From the NCBI RefSeq assembly GCF_000006565.2, contig NC_031477.1:2760043-2824042 (forward strand): a stretch of DNA of 64,000 bases. The letters run 5' to 3'. Of the stretch, positions 11,577-34,500 are shown piece by piece; position 1 is the stretch's first letter; each line of letters begins with the position of its first letter. The stretch is from Toxoplasma gondii ME49 (lineage: Eukaryota > Apicomplexa > Conoidasida > Eucoccidiorida > Sarcocystidae). Both the position numbers and the translations under genes were made by a program. The notes under the pieces were generated by a model, which saw only the letters and a list, made by a program, of their open reading frames with translations, did no database searches and was not told where the DNA came from.

Positions 11577-12857
11577 TTACTCGGCTGCGTACGGCTGTTC
11601 CTCATCGTCGTCAGGATGTCCAGGACGCATACCACCATTCGCAGGACCGTAGTAGACAGCCGCGGGCAGAGCGAGGTGCACTGCAATGTTTGCGGCGCCG
11701 CTGAGAAGCATCAAGCTCCCGGCGAGACGTCCCAGCCAAGACATTTCCTTGCCCAGAGGCAGCAAGCCGACTCTGGAAACGATTTGCGCGAAACGCATGC
11801 ACAGAAAAAGGCGAAGGTCATGAGCAATTCAGACAAACACCACCCTGCGAGTTCCGGGTCGCGATCGGTTTTATGGCATCTTGTCAAGGAAGTGAACAGG
11901 ACAGTGAAACCTCTTTAGCGTAACACCAGAGAAGGTGACCCTGTGTACGCCCCGACGCGCGCCGCGGGGTCCTTGCACAGAAGGCAGCCCAGAGCGCTTT
12001 CTCTTCAGCTGGCGCGTGCGACACAAAGGATGACATATAGAACGTATTCATCGATTCGCGACCGTCTGCGTTTCTCCCATGTCTCTCCGAATAGGGCAGG
12101 GGGCTCAAAGGCGAGGTCTACAGCGAGGAGAGAGCAAAGTCATTCGATATCAAATTCACTTTCATCTTCACTCGGACGACTCGTTGTGCAAAGGGAACCT
12201 GAGCTGCATTTAACCTCTCTTTCACACGTCCACAAGCTGCCCGACAGCAACGTTCTTTTCTCGAAACAGCAAGACACACATGCGATCCGTCAGGTTTCCC
12301 CTGTCGGCGTCTCCACGGTTCCTTCCTGTCGTCTTCCTTTTCCTCTTTGCGGTCTTCTTCACTTTTCGAGTTTCCTCACATTTTCGTTTGTTCCCTTGAT
12401 CGCCTTTTCCCGGCGTTCCTCTAGACTTCTCCGTTCACCTCTCTCCCCCCAGGTGTCTTCCCAGCGTCCAATTTTCCGCGAGGTTTTCTCTCCACGACTG
12501 TTCTCTTCAGCTGCGCTATCTGTCCATTGCCCCTCCAGGCTTTCCTCCACTTCTCTTCAGCTTTTTTTTTCGCTCGTCTTCCCTTCCGAGTGCGCCTTAC
12601 AGGAGGTAGACGACGCCCCGAAAGAAGTACTCGCCGAGGAGAGGACAGACGCCCATCAGGACGTTCAGGCCGTACGGAGAGAATTCGCAGAGCAGCGCGA
12701 CGACTCCGGCGCAGACGAGAGCGAGACCGACGACGCCAGTTGTGTAGCAGACGGGCAAGGCGACGTTGACGACGCCAGCGCAACAGAGAACGAAGGCCGA
12801 GCCTGCCGTGAAGACTCGAACTAGCAGAGGCACGCGCTCCCACAAAGAGTCGTCCAT
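11577..12857 (-). CDS. COPI-associated (TVP15-like) four-pass membrane protein
   Basis: Two exons on the minus strand: 12857-12601 (ATG GAC GAC) and 11772-11577, joined in phase 2 with donor CCT|GTAAGG and acceptor TTTCCAG. The product is 150 residues. Seen: four hydrophobic segments at about 14-34, 41-57, 63-88 and 98-118. Recognised family blocks are the SPYGLN...LLGEYFFRGVVYL stretch and the EMSWLGRLAGSLMLLSGAAN stretch, characteristic of COPI-associated/TVP15 Golgi membrane proteins. The C-terminus is acidic and cytosolic-looking (HPDDDEEQPYAAE). Length matches the family (about 140-150). Likely role: Golgi/early-secretory membrane protein associated with COPI vesicles. The stop codon TAA overlaps a perfect splice donor (GA|GTAAGT), so a longer spliced isoform is possible. 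ATG 12857 is the first Met in frame, and a long pyrimidine-rich leader precedes it. Confidence 0.85.
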
Positions 12858-13430
12858 CGTGGGCAGACGGAGGAGACGCAAAGCGAAGAACTGGTGAGCG
12901 AAGCGAGAGAGCAGGAGGGAGGGAAGCAATCAAGAAGAACGAGGCAGGAAAGAGAGAAGAGAGAGAGTGGCGAAAGCCGAGAAGGAACCCAGGGAAGAAG
13001 CGAGAAGACAGACGGAAAGAAGAAAGGCAGACAGAGAGGAAAGGGAGAACAGAGAGCGGGACAGATGGAGACACAGAAGAGAGAGAAACGGAAACCAGCA
13101 CCGGAGAGGAGAAGGCGCAGTCTGAGGGAGAGGAGCGGAAAACGGAGAGGTCAGAGAGGAAGCTTCAGGCCCAAGGGCCGAAAGAAAAAGGTGAGAAAGA
13201 AAAAAAGTGGAAGACACACGTAAAAACGGGGCAGTATAAAAAAAGCGAAAAACGAGTAGAAAAGGAAAAAAGAAACACGAATGAAAAAGAATGAAGAGAC
13301 GAAAAAAAACGAGAAGGAAGGTAAGGCCAGAGACACGGAAGTGAAGGCTGGAGAGCGAGAGGAACGAGAGGAAAGGAGACGGATCGAGTCCAACAGAGAC
13401 AAGAGAGACAAGAGAGACAAGAGAGACAGA
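12858..13430 (-). promoter_or_regulatory. Homopyrimidine 5' leader of the COPI-associated gene
   Basis: On the minus strand this stretch is almost entirely pyrimidine (the + strand reads GA-rich), ending at the ATG. The same strand-asymmetric leader precedes other genes in this window. It includes a 10-nt direct repeat (AAGAGAGACA on +, three tandem copies, about 13397-13427). The transcription start cannot be placed. Confidence 0.4.
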
Positions 13431-16400
13431 AGACATAAACGTGAAGAGAGCCTGTTTCCACCCGTCTCGAGGCTGCAGAGACGAGGACAATTGCAGGACA
13501 ACCGTTTTCTCGCTCGTTCGCTCCTCTGTGTAGAAGAAGGCTCCTCCACTTCGATGTAATACAACACCGCAGCGGGGGAAGGGCAGGGGAAGGGGAGGGA
13601 AGAGCAAATGAACCAGTTACAGAAAAAAAGAAGCCAGTCCACTGGGAAGGCAGTTGACGGTCAACGTGGACTGTCTGCTTCTTTCTCTTCTCCACACTCC
13701 GGCGCGAGGAAGCCCGACACAGGGAATCTGCGAGCGCCAATCTAAAATCATGGTGCCCTTCGCCACTTGCATAAAGCTCCTCTTTGCTTGTCAAGTTCCT
13801 CAGATCTGCTGAGTTGCCTCTCGCAGTTTTCGTCTGGCGAGATCGGAACGAACAGTCGAGTAGCCGTAGGACGGAGAGAAGCGAGGAACCCAGCCACCAA
13901 CGTTTCTTGTCGCTCTCAGACACGACAAACAGAGGGAGCAGAAACGGAGAAAACCTGAGGGGAAACACCGACAACTGAAGCGTCTTCCACAGAAGAACCG
14001 AGTCGGGGCGACGAGATCCTGTTTTTTACGGCCTCTCTTCGTCCCCGACGGTGAAAGCGCGCTGAAAGAAAGACGGCGAAGCAGAAAGAAACTCCGGAGG
14101 AGACACAGCGCAGACGAGTTCTCCCTCTCTTACAGAAAAAACGTGAGAGTGAGTACGGTCTGTCAACGAAAACTCTGAGCAACGCCTCTTCTTCCGTGGA
14201 GAGGCGTAGAAGAGTCACCCAACTCTGAAGCTTCTAGCCGCCTGCGTGACTGCGGGAAAAACTGCTGCTCAGACAAAGACCAAAGAAACAGAGACAAGCA
14301 GACAGACACCCCGAGAAGAACGAAACGAAGAAAGACGAGGGGGGTCGAAGCGAGCGCTGGAAGAAAACGAGGAAACATCAACAGACAGGAAGAAGCGCTC
14401 TGCTGAAATCTGGACGGACACCCGCCAAAAAGTGGACCTTGAGAAAAGCCTCTCAAGTGGCGACCAAAATTGGAGGAAAAAGAGAAAACAGCAAAGGGAT
14501 GAAAAACGAAACTTCGCATTTACCCAAAATAAACCGCGGGACGAGACAGGCTGGAATCCAGAGTGACGAGGACCCCCGAGAGGCACGCCCGAGACTGGAA
14601 AAACGCTTCCTTGCGAATGGAAAATCCGAAAAAGGAAAAAGCAAAGAAAACAGACTTGCTTCCCCAGTGAAGCTCATGAGGCGAGGCTCGCTCTCGTTGC
14701 ACGCGCGCGAAGCGGAAACCACACACAATCCGTTCAGCGACTCGAATTTTCTACAGCTCGCTGGTCTGCAATCGCTCCTCTCGCTCCTCCCGCTCCTCTC
14801 TCTCTCCTCGCTCCTCGTGGCAATTCGAGAAAACAGAGTCGACAGAGACATAAACAAACGCGAAATAGAAAGACTGAATCCTCCAAACCCTCTAGTCGTT
14901 GCTCGAGGGTCGAGAAACACACTGTCTGCTCGTTTTCGCACTCCGTGAGAGAGCGGCTCTTTTGTCACAGAGAGCACCCTGCACCTTTGGTTTCTAAAAA
15001 GCGGAACGTCTGCGTCAAGAAACGCATGCACGCGTGGAAAATAAAGCACATTTCTGGAGGTCTTCGTACCTCTCTTTTTTGCAAGTCTCAACGGCGACGC
15101 CCAACACACAGGAACTGCCTGTCTCCACTGTGGGCGTCTCCGCATTTACCGTTGAACGAACGTCTTGCCGGAAAAATTCCAATGCAAAGAGTGCGTCAGA
15201 CCGTCGTCAACACGGTTCTCTAAAGTCGAGTCCACCCAACAAATAACCTTGTCTATTATTTCGTCAGAGTTCGCGCTCAAGGCAGTTGCGTCCTTGATGG
15301 AAGACGGCTGTTCAAGCAGACGCAACTCCAAGCGTGCTTCCTTCCACGCCTTTGTGCTTCAGACAACGCAGCTGGGAACGTCAATATGTACACACAGTTC
15401 AAGATTCACCATTCTTTCTACAACGCATCCAAATAGTTACTTTTCTAATATATAAATGTGTTGTGCATGCATTGGAGCCCAGGCCATCAGCAGGATATCC
15501 TTTCTAGAGGGGTGAATGCGCGTCGACTTCCTGTGTTTGGAAAAAAGCATTTCAAAGCTGCAAATCCGGATTCCTGCATAGAGGAGAGACATCTCACCTC
15601 CTGTTTACTCTGCAGCAAAACACCAAATTTATGCATCTACATCATATACACACGAGCTTACGCATGCATAAAATAATGCTTTGGTACTTATCTTCTATAT
15701 TATCCCTATCTATATATAATTGTATATATGTCCGCAATGCATTATTGGAATTGGAAGCACACGATTTGCGGTGTTGGAGTCGATTCGGCGTCACCACGCG
15801 GAATTTTTCTGTGCCATGGAGAGCTACAAAAACGCAAGTGCATCTCTGTTCATGCGTTTCCGTTCGAACTGGAGCTTGTTGAACTGTAGAGAAACCATGC
15901 GTTCTGGCGCACTGAAAAAAGTACTGAGGGCGAGGAAAAAGCTCTTTGTTTCGAGGATCCCAGACGACCCTGCGAATATCCTTCCATTGATACATGGCGT
16001 TCAGCTGATGTTGTTTCTCGAAAGAATATGATCGTGACCGTGCTGTTTCTTATGCAGATCGAGTCTGTACAGAAAGGACAGCGTTCAGGTCAGTGATCCT
16101 GCATATTCGGAACCCAATTTCGCAGCAGGTGCCTGCTGCGAGATTCATTTTGCAGGAAGTTCTTTAGAATAGCTTTTTCAAGCCATGCAGACAAAAAAAG
16201 GGAGGAAAGGATGTTGACCGATGAAGCTCTGTCTTCACCTCCAGAGCGAGTCGAACGCAGCTGCGACCCTCTCTGGACAACGTGACTGACTTGTCTGACG
16301 GTCGACGCATGCGTGCAGCAGAAATAAACAAAAGAATCTTCGAAGCGCGGAAGATAACAAAGAATCTCCACTCATTCTCGACAAAGCCGCTTTTCAGCGA

Positions 16401-17302
16401 CGCCTGAGCTTCAAACTCCCACCACCGCACTTCGGAGACAAGTCAAGACTATGTTGTAGCCGCCTACACACGTATATGCGTAAATGTATATAAATAAAAG
16501 AAAGTATATACAAAAATATATATAAATATATAAATATATATACGAATAAATGTGTACACATGCATTTGCATGTGCTAGCCTAGGGGGAATGTAGGTGAGT
16601 GAATTCTACAGCAGTCCTAGAGAGAGAATACAGCGCATCGCGAGGGGTCGCGTTCGGCGCTTCCCTTTTCAAGATTCGAGTTTCGGGAGATGACAGCGCC
16701 TGGTTTTTCTGGAGAACCTTTTCGTTTTTTCAACGCAGTCCGGTCAAGAGTTTCTCAGATGTCAATATGCGAAGAAAACATGGAACGATACGCATTATCT
16801 GATTCTTCTTTTGCACCAAGAAAAAGAAGACTTTGCAGTTTAATGAAGATCTGCGCGTCACCGCGTGCGATAGAAAAGGAAAGAGGATTCCCCCGCCAAC
16901 GCATGTGCTTGCCTTTGCCTGAGACGGACCGGCGGTTTCTTTCCACGTATCCCCCGCCTGTCCTACCCTGGACATAACATTCTCGTCTCCCTCTCCAGAT
17001 ACATGCAATCATGCACATCTCTACGAGTAAATATATATAAATATATAAATAAATATATATATGTATATGTATATGCTTTTAAGAGGCTAGCAAACCTCAG
17101 TTGCATATGCAGGCAAAGCCGATTTATCTCTGTGCCAGATGTGAAGAAGTCGGAGGTCGCGACGATAGCAGAAGAGATCTGCGTCTCGTGTCTGCCTGGC
17201 GGCCGAGAACGCCTGTGCGTTACGCAGAGAGGGAGAGGTCGGAGAGAGAAACTCCGGAAAAATGCGGTTTGACAGCAGTCACAATCTCGAATTCTCTCCC
17301 TC
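13431..17302. other. Intergenic between COPI-associated gene and RUVBL2 3' end
   Basis: No supported gene. GA-rich and CT-rich stretches give long spurious ORFs on both strands up to about 15 kb. From 15.4 to 17.1 kb the DNA is more AT-rich, with TA/TAAA microsatellites at about 16470-16555 and 17028-17080, the latter just beyond the RUVBL2 stop codon and probably in its 3' UTR. Confidence 0.55.
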
Positions 17303-27445
<10,143 letters not shown>

Positions 27446-29676
27446 ATGACCTCGCTTGCCCCGTCGGCGAGGAAGCGCCTGCCTGCCGTCTCCTCGTCGT
27501 TCTTCTCTCTCTTGTCTCGCGGAAGTCAGGCAAGGCACCGCGCGACAGCGTCTGCGTCCGTGAGGCGGTTGAAAGAGAAAAGAGAAGAAAGACGAAGGTG
27601 CTCTTGGCTCGACGAGCGAGGCGATAGATGCCGACTGGGAGAAAACGCGGTGGAAAACAGAGATGGAGGCGATAGCAACAGAGTGAGGACAGAGAGGGAG
27701 AGGAGCACGAGACAACGGGGAGACCTCGATGTCGCCTCTCCAAGTGATTTGGGGCCTCCTGACGTTTTACCCAGCTCTCACTTCGCCTTTTGGTATCCTT
27801 CTTCTTCTTGTCACAGTCTCAAAGGTTCGGCCATTCCATCCTGTACTCCTCTACCATTCTTCTCTCGGACATCGACGCGTCTCTCCCCGTTCCCTTCTCC
27901 TCTAGCGCCTTCTTCTTCTTCTTCTTCTGCTTCTTCTTCTTCTTCTTGTTCTTCTGCTTCTTCGTCTTCTTCTTCTTCTTCTTCTGCTTCTTCTTCTTCT
28001 TCTCCTCTCTGTTCGTCTGCGGCGCTGGCGGCTGTGGTGCGGGATGCGACGGCAGCGGTGAAGAGGAGTCACCACGATTCTTCTCTCTGGCGGTCGTTGG
28101 GCGATGAAGCCTCTCTCCTGCTTCTTCGCCTCCAAGACGAAATGCACTGCAGCGGCGGAGGCTGGAGGCTCTCAGGGGACTCCTGCGACTCTGACGACGA
28201 GGCACAAGGCACCGGGCGCGACGTCGAAGCTGGCGGATCTCTCGCTGCCTCTGGGGCAGTCGCAGCGCCTGTGGCTGCGCGCGACGCGCGTGCAGACCTC
28301 TCTTCCTTTGGTCGCGACCTGAGCATGCTGGTGAATCGCTTCAAACAAATGCGTTTTTTCCATGCGCGGTTCTTGCAGACGGCGGAACAGGCTGCTCTGG
28401 CGTCTCTCGAGCTTCTCTCTCTGCACGACGCTGCCCTTCTCGCGGCCTCCTTCGCTGCTCTCGAGTGCAACAGTCCCTCTTTCTTCTTCTCGCTTGCAGA
28501 TCACATCTGCCGCGTTTCGACTTCTCCCTCGCCCCCCGTCGCTCGCGCGGCTCAAGCCGCTCTCCGCGTTCTTCGTCAGTCTTCTTCTCCTTCGTCTCCG
28601 GCCTCTCCGTCGTCTTCGCTTCTGGCGCCCGCATCTGCGTTGTCGGTCGCGCGTCGCCGGGACTTGTTTCTGTCTTCGCTGCCTCCGTCGGCATCCTATC
28701 CGCTTTCACTGTTGCTCGCCACAGCACGAGAACCTGGCGGCAAGTGCCACAGTCGCTTGCACTTTCCCCGCAACTCTCGGGGGGCGGCGGCGCTCTCAGG
28801 ACTGTGCTTGGCCGTCGCTGACGAGATCGAGGTAAATCTCGCGCTCTCCTGGGTCCACTTGCTCTCGGGATTTGCTCGAGCCCACATCGCGCATGCGGAT
28901 CTCTTTGAAGTCGCTGCGCTGCCTCTCTCCTCGTTCCTGGAGACGAAGGCTGCGTCGCTCCTCATTCTGCAGCGGCGAGCTCTCGAGAGACGCAGCGTCG
29001 CACGCGCCAGACTGGCATGCCCCGCCGGCGCTCGCATGCAGGTGTCTCTCTCTGTGGGGCTGCGGGGAGCCCGCCGAAAAGGACAGGCGACCGCCGAGGA
29101 GACCGCCGAGGAGACCGACACAGAAGGCGTCGCGGCGCTCCACGGAGACCTCATTCGGCCTGCAGGAAGTCGCGGGGGAGGAGCCGCGCATGCAACGATG
29201 CCCGGAAGGACCGTCGCGAAAGTTGTCGAAGCGTATGCCGCGTAAGTGGAGAGAGAAGAGAAAGGGCGCCGGAAGGAGAGGAAGCGAAGAGGCGAGAATG
29301 GAAGGAAACTGAGAAGGAGGAGAAACCTTCCCAGAACGAGGAAGACGGACGAAGAACGAGAACAGCTGCAACGAAAAAAATCGACAAAAGAGCAGATGTT
29401 ATGTTTTGACGACGCCTGTGTGAGAGGGCGAGGCCTTCATGACCATCATCTGGGTACGTGCATTAAGGATAGTGGTATCCAGCGTAGGAGAGGGAAATGG
29501 AGACAGGCGTGGAAGTCACCTGGAACGGAACAAAGAAGCTGGGAGAGGCTGGCAAAACGCCCTCGTATGAGTTGCCTCTTCCCTTTGTGCGCAGATTTCG
29601 ATATAAACATGAGAGACTCTTGAGAGCAGCGACCTCGACGGTGTCCTTCCTTTCGTTCACTGACAGCGACGTCGAG
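27446..29676 (+). CDS. Helical-repeat protein, FASTK/HPR-like, 3' end unresolved
   Basis: Start ATG 27446 (A at -3). Exon 1, 27446-29241, ends at GCC GC|GTAAGT (phase 2); exon 2, 29595-29676, continues exactly in phase as AFRYKHERLLRAATSTVSFL and ends at GAG|GTACGC (phase 0). The 598-residue exon 1 product has a basic N-terminus that could be an organellar targeting peptide, a polyserine tract at about 156-190 (TCT/TCC codons), and repeated amphipathic helices such as LVNRFKQMRFFHARFLQ and LSWVHLLSGFARAHIAHADL. These, with the FRYKHERLLRA block, resemble helical-repeat proteins of the FASTK/heptatricopeptide group, many of them mitochondrial rRNA-binding in apicomplexans. No RAP domain is visible. 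Possible terminal exons: acceptor at 29769 giving a six-codon tail, or acceptor near 29850 giving about 66 codons to TGA at 30030. Family assignment is tentative. Confidence 0.6.
27905..28012 (+). repeat. TCT-rich trinucleotide repeat encoding polyserine
   Basis: About 105 bp of TCT/TCC/TCG codons interrupted by GCT and TGT, in frame within the helical-repeat gene. It encodes a Ser-rich low-complexity linker. Confidence 0.9.
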
Positions 29677-31519
29677 GTACGCGGAAGCGACTCCCTGCCC
29701 TGGTCGGTTCGTCTTTCCCCGTGATCCTGGAAAGACCTCATCGAGGTGGATTCCTGCTTTCGCGCGCAGGTCCTTGTTTGCCTTTTCTGAGTTCGACTCT
29801 CTCATGCGGTCGCGACATCAAGACCTGCGCATCCATCTGCTCCCTCTGGCAGACCATGGCTTGTGTAGATCGACGTGGACCGTCATTTCCGACTGTCCCC
29901 TCAACGTCGGATTGTCCAGCTGCCCCGCCGCGTTCCAGCAGGCCTTTTCTTGTTCGTCGCTGCCTGGTCGCCTGCTGCTTCTTTCCAGATGAGCAGGGCG
30001 GCAGTGCCTCAGGCGGAGTGCCCACACCCTGAGCTTTCGCGTAACTGTTCGTGAACTCGGAAGCCTTTCTCGGTGCGCTTTGGAAACAGCAGTCCCTGTC
30101 CACCATCGGGGCAGCTGGGGAATGGTCTCCGTCAAAAAGGGAACGCTGTCGAGGTTGACTGGCGAGTGGTCTGGCTCGGGGAAAGAGCCGTTGGCGCATG
30201 CACAGACTCCCCCTCGGCTGTCGAGACATGCGGCTCTGCGTCTCTGTGGTTTCCTGTTGCAGTCGCTTCGGCGCTCCTTGGAGACACTCGACTTCCAGTC
30301 GCCAGAACTCGAGCGAGTCGCTGCTCTGCGGACCTCCGCGTCTCGATAGGTTCAGCGATCCACCCTCGCAACGCCACCCAGGACGGTAGTAGTGCCCAGG
30401 ACAAGGAGGAACTGGCAGTTCCAGGTTTACCGCTTCCAGAGATATGTGCATCCACCGATGCAGAGACGCTCTTGTTTGCATGCGGATCTACGCCTGTGCA
30501 TCTACATCTACATTCACATCTATCCATAGACATGCAAACATACATATAGATGTACATGGATATGTATATCTATCTAAGTATATATATCTATGTAGGTATG
30601 TATGTAGGTATGTATGTAGGTATGTAGATATACGTGTATGTGCTTGTCAATAAGGACTGCCTTTGTAAATGTGGATCTAACGTGCTTGGGATATGTTGTG
30701 AGGTATTTTGCAATGCTCGCGAGGTAAACAGAGACAGAGTGCGGTCTCTGGAACGACGACAGGCAAAGCCGTCGCCGGCGTCCTCTCGCTGGTTTCCGCG
30801 TGCAAACGAATCTAAGCAAAGCCAGCTCTTGGCTTCCCCACGCCTCCCCAACACACCGCGCGTCGGGTTCGGCTTATAGACGGAGACTGCCGCGACGCGT
30901 TTGGAAGAACGTGGAGAGAGACACTCCCCCTGCGTCTGTGGACTGCTCCCTCCCGGGCGCCTGGGCGCAGGCCTCGAAGGCACTACTGGGCGGCGCATGC
31001 TTGCACTGAGGAAAGTGGAAATGCGCGTTCAGCGCGCGCGCGCAGACGAGCGAAAGAAGCAGAAGAGTTTCCGCAGCGAGACGAGTTCTTCTGAGACCCG
31101 TACACGACGCACCACGACAGCCTTGCTTGCAACGCATGCAGCGACAGAGAAGACAGCAGCAAAGCCGGCAGACAAAGTCCATCCACCAGACAGGCGGTTC
31201 ATTTATGAAAACGATTCAGATGCTAGCGAGATGCGTAACAATCCTCACAGAACGAAAACTCCACAGATGTATTCCCCTTCACATATATATATATATTTAT
31301 ATTTATATGAATAGGGAGGAGGGAGACGAGCCTCTGTTTGGCTAGAGAGTCGAACAACGCGAGCCACGAGAGATAAAGTGAAGAGACTCAGACAAGATGT
31401 TCCTGGTCCACGTCGTCACCTTCACCGCTGACTATATATATATATTTATATATATATATATATATATATTTATTTATATGGACGTATATGGAGAGAGAAG
31501 TGTCTGGACATCTTTTGTC
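29677..31519. other. Convergent intergenic region, holds unresolved 3' exons
   Basis: This lies between the + helical-repeat gene and the stop of the minus-strand GCP gene. It must hold the remaining exon or exons and 3' UTR of the first gene. A TAGG/TATG direct-repeat cluster lies at about 30590-30632 and TA runs at 31281-31312 and 31428-31480. Open frames around 30080-30350 and 30901-31314 are possible exons but could not be tied in by phase and similarity. Confidence 0.45.
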
Positions 31520-34500
31520 CTATTGGAAGGAGCGGCGGTTTTTGACTTGTTCGCATGCAAAAGCCTCCAGAGTGTTGGAATAGAAGTTGCTGAAGTCTAG
31601 CATTGAGTAGAGCAATCGCAAGCCACAGGAGACTTCTTCAGAGACGCCGAGGAAGTCCGAACCGCCCTCGAGGGGGTCTGTTTCAATAGATCGCGAAACT
31701 CCATTTTCTGAGCTTTCTCGCTGCTCGTCCCCCCCCCGAGCAAGCACACATTCGGCGGCGATTTCCCCGAGCAACAGAGTGGAGACCGAGCACCCTTCGC
31801 GAGGGAGGATGCTGGTGAGAGGCGAGGACTCTAGAATCATCGTAGGCGAGGCAAAAACGGCTGCGCGTACGAGCGCCAGGAAACACAGCGCCGTTCGCTG
31901 CACGTTGAAGTGAAGCGCTGCAAGCAGCAGAGAAAATGGGAAAAAACTCTGAGAAAAACGCGACGCAGAAGAAAGGGTATCCTTGCCGAGGTCGACGTCA
32001 TCGACGGTTCTATCTGCCAACCTACCTTCCAAAGAATCTATATAAATCAGTTTAAATATAATCGTACAAATGTCTCTCTCTCTATATATATATAGATATA
32101 TACATACGATATGTATAAATAAATATATATATATATATATATATGCATATTATTGAATTCATTATCAGGAATGTATCTGCGGATATCGCTTCAAGTGCCA
32201 CCCACGGCTTTAAACACTTGCGTATGCGCAGGTGCTTCTCCGGGCGTTTCTCTTGTGACAGAGTTTGTCTTTTCTCACCTTCGAGAGACTGCACGCAGAC
32301 GGCGAGTTGCGCCAGGCGCTGGTTCGCCTCTCTCCGCTTGTCGCCCTGTGCCTGCGTCGAATGAACGCCGTTGAAGTCTAGGTCTGGGGAAGAAAGGCTT
32401 GCCGTCCTCCTTTCAAAGCGTCTCCGCGACGCGTCGTCTGCATGCGGGCGAGCAGTCGGAGCAGACGCCAGCGACCCCACACAGGCAACGCGGCCGCGCA
32501 TGCGTCGCCACCTGGTCCCCTCCGTCTCTTCACGATGTTGCATGTCCGAAGTCTCCTTCTCCTCTTCTCTCACGACTGCATGTGCAGCCTCCAAGAGTCG
32601 CTGCAAATCGCGCGGCGCCTGGAGCAACAGAAGCAAGTGAGGCGCCACCGCAGCGTTCAACTGAAACGACGCCGCGGAGCCACAGACAGAGAGGGCAGAA
32701 GGAGGCGAAGAAGCAGGAGAGGAGGGAGCGCAGAAGGTGGAGAGAGCGGCAGGGTGAACGGGGACGAGAAGCAGGGCAGTGAGGAGGCTGAGGTCTTGGC
32801 AGTGCATGCGTTCCATCTCGTGGAAGGAAGAACAGGAGAGAAGACGCCGAAGGAGAGAGGCCGTGGAATGTTGTTCGCAAACGAAGGCGGCATGTCGCTG
32901 GAGAGAAAAGAGAAGGTGACACAATTCCCCTCGAAGCTTCACTGCAGCTTGGTAAAAGCGCGTGGAGAGCGTCCGCAGACCAGCCGCTTCTGGCGACTCC
33001 TGCGAGGCTTCGCGAGCGCGGTTGACTTCCTGTCTGGAATCGCTCTCGCCTTCGTCGCTTTCCGCGTGATGCCCTTCGTCTTCGAGCGCGTATCGGCTTC
33101 CAGCTGTCTCCGTCGCGGTGGCGAACGCACAGAGAAACGAAGGTAGCCTGCAGAGCACGCTGGCGCTCCGTTCGAGTTCGAGCAGAAACGCGAAAATCGA
33201 CGAGTACATCAAAGTGACCTCCGCGCTCAGGAGACGCCCCGCTGCGAATCGCGGGTGTACAGACATCGGAAACGGCGTCGACGCGTACTGCAGCTGCGAG
33301 AGACGAAAAGACCAGAGGAAAGTTGTTGGCACAAAGGATGAGAGAAAGCGGTAACCAGTCCCGCTCGATTCCTCGGAGGGGAGGACGAGAAGTGACGAAA
33401 GTCTGCTCGCTGAAGCGAGCCGGACAGAGACAGGTTTTCGAGAAACTTGTCCGAGGCGAAGGAAACTCACGCACCGCCGGGCTTGTCACATACTTCTTCA
33501 CATTTACATGGATATAATTTATAGGTATCTAATTTACACGTTGGTACGCTAGCATGGTTCCTCGCATCGCACTGAGAAAAGGCATCTCTGCAGAAAAGTC
33601 AGCACGATTTCTGAGTCGAGAAGCGGCAGCCTTCAAGAAAAGACACCGAGACCTCGAAACTGTGTGCATATTTCACTACACGAGCGCAGAGCGCCTGCGC
33701 AAGAAATGTCGACCGAAACACTGCTGAACAGCACAAGAAAGCGAGGGTCGTGGCAGAAGAGGAAGAAAACGCGAATTCGCAAATCAAACAGAAAAAAAAG
33801 AAAAAAACCTACCGTCAGATACGCAAACGCCAGGCGTGCTACCGGTGGACGACGACCTGACTCGTCGTCTCTCGCCTTCTCTTCTCTCCCTGTCTGTTCT
33901 TCTCCTCCTCTTGTCCCCTCTTCTCGGCTTGATTCTTCTTCTCCATGCAAACTGGAATCCCTCGCGCGAGGCCAGTTGGTTCCCTCAGATCTCCCGCTCC
34001 TCCCCTCCGCGCGCGAACTGAAAGAAGCTTCTGCAGAAAGCGTCAAGAGAGGATTGTCTGTCGTTAGGCTGAGCGCGAGAGCGCGTCCGGCCGCAGCGAT
34101 GCGCCCGACCGAAAAGAAGCTCGCGCAGAGATCTGCACAGCGTTTAGGGGATCCCCCTCTCTCTCCGCGTGAGTGCGAGGCCTCTGTCGACCCTCTGCGT
34201 TTCTCTCCGAACCGTCGCAGGCTTTCTCTGGACTCGCCGCTTCCGAGCGTCTTCTCGCGATCCCGTCTGTCCGGATTTTCCTGGCTGTCGTTCTTCTCTT
34301 CGCGACTCTGGAGGCCGAGGAAACGAGGCCCCAGCGCCCGCGCGAGCGAACGGTGCAGAGACGAACTGAGCGAGGAGGAGGAGGTCGGAACGTCGTCCCC
34401 GTGGTTCTTCCCTCCGCAGGCAGCGTCTGCTCTCACCTCGCGAGCGGCTCCTGAGGTCCTGCTGGACATGGCCGGCGAAACCAGCAGGTCGTGGAACACA

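Noticed and set aside
12421..13101. 226-codon minus ORF and 293-codon + ORF (11943-12824)
   Set aside because: Both cross the conserved exon 12601-12857 of the COPI-associated gene in the wrong frame or strand and are rich in simple-sequence residues.
29738..30481. 247-codon minus ORF
   Set aside because: No conserved block and no splice partners; lies where the 3' exons of the + gene are expected.
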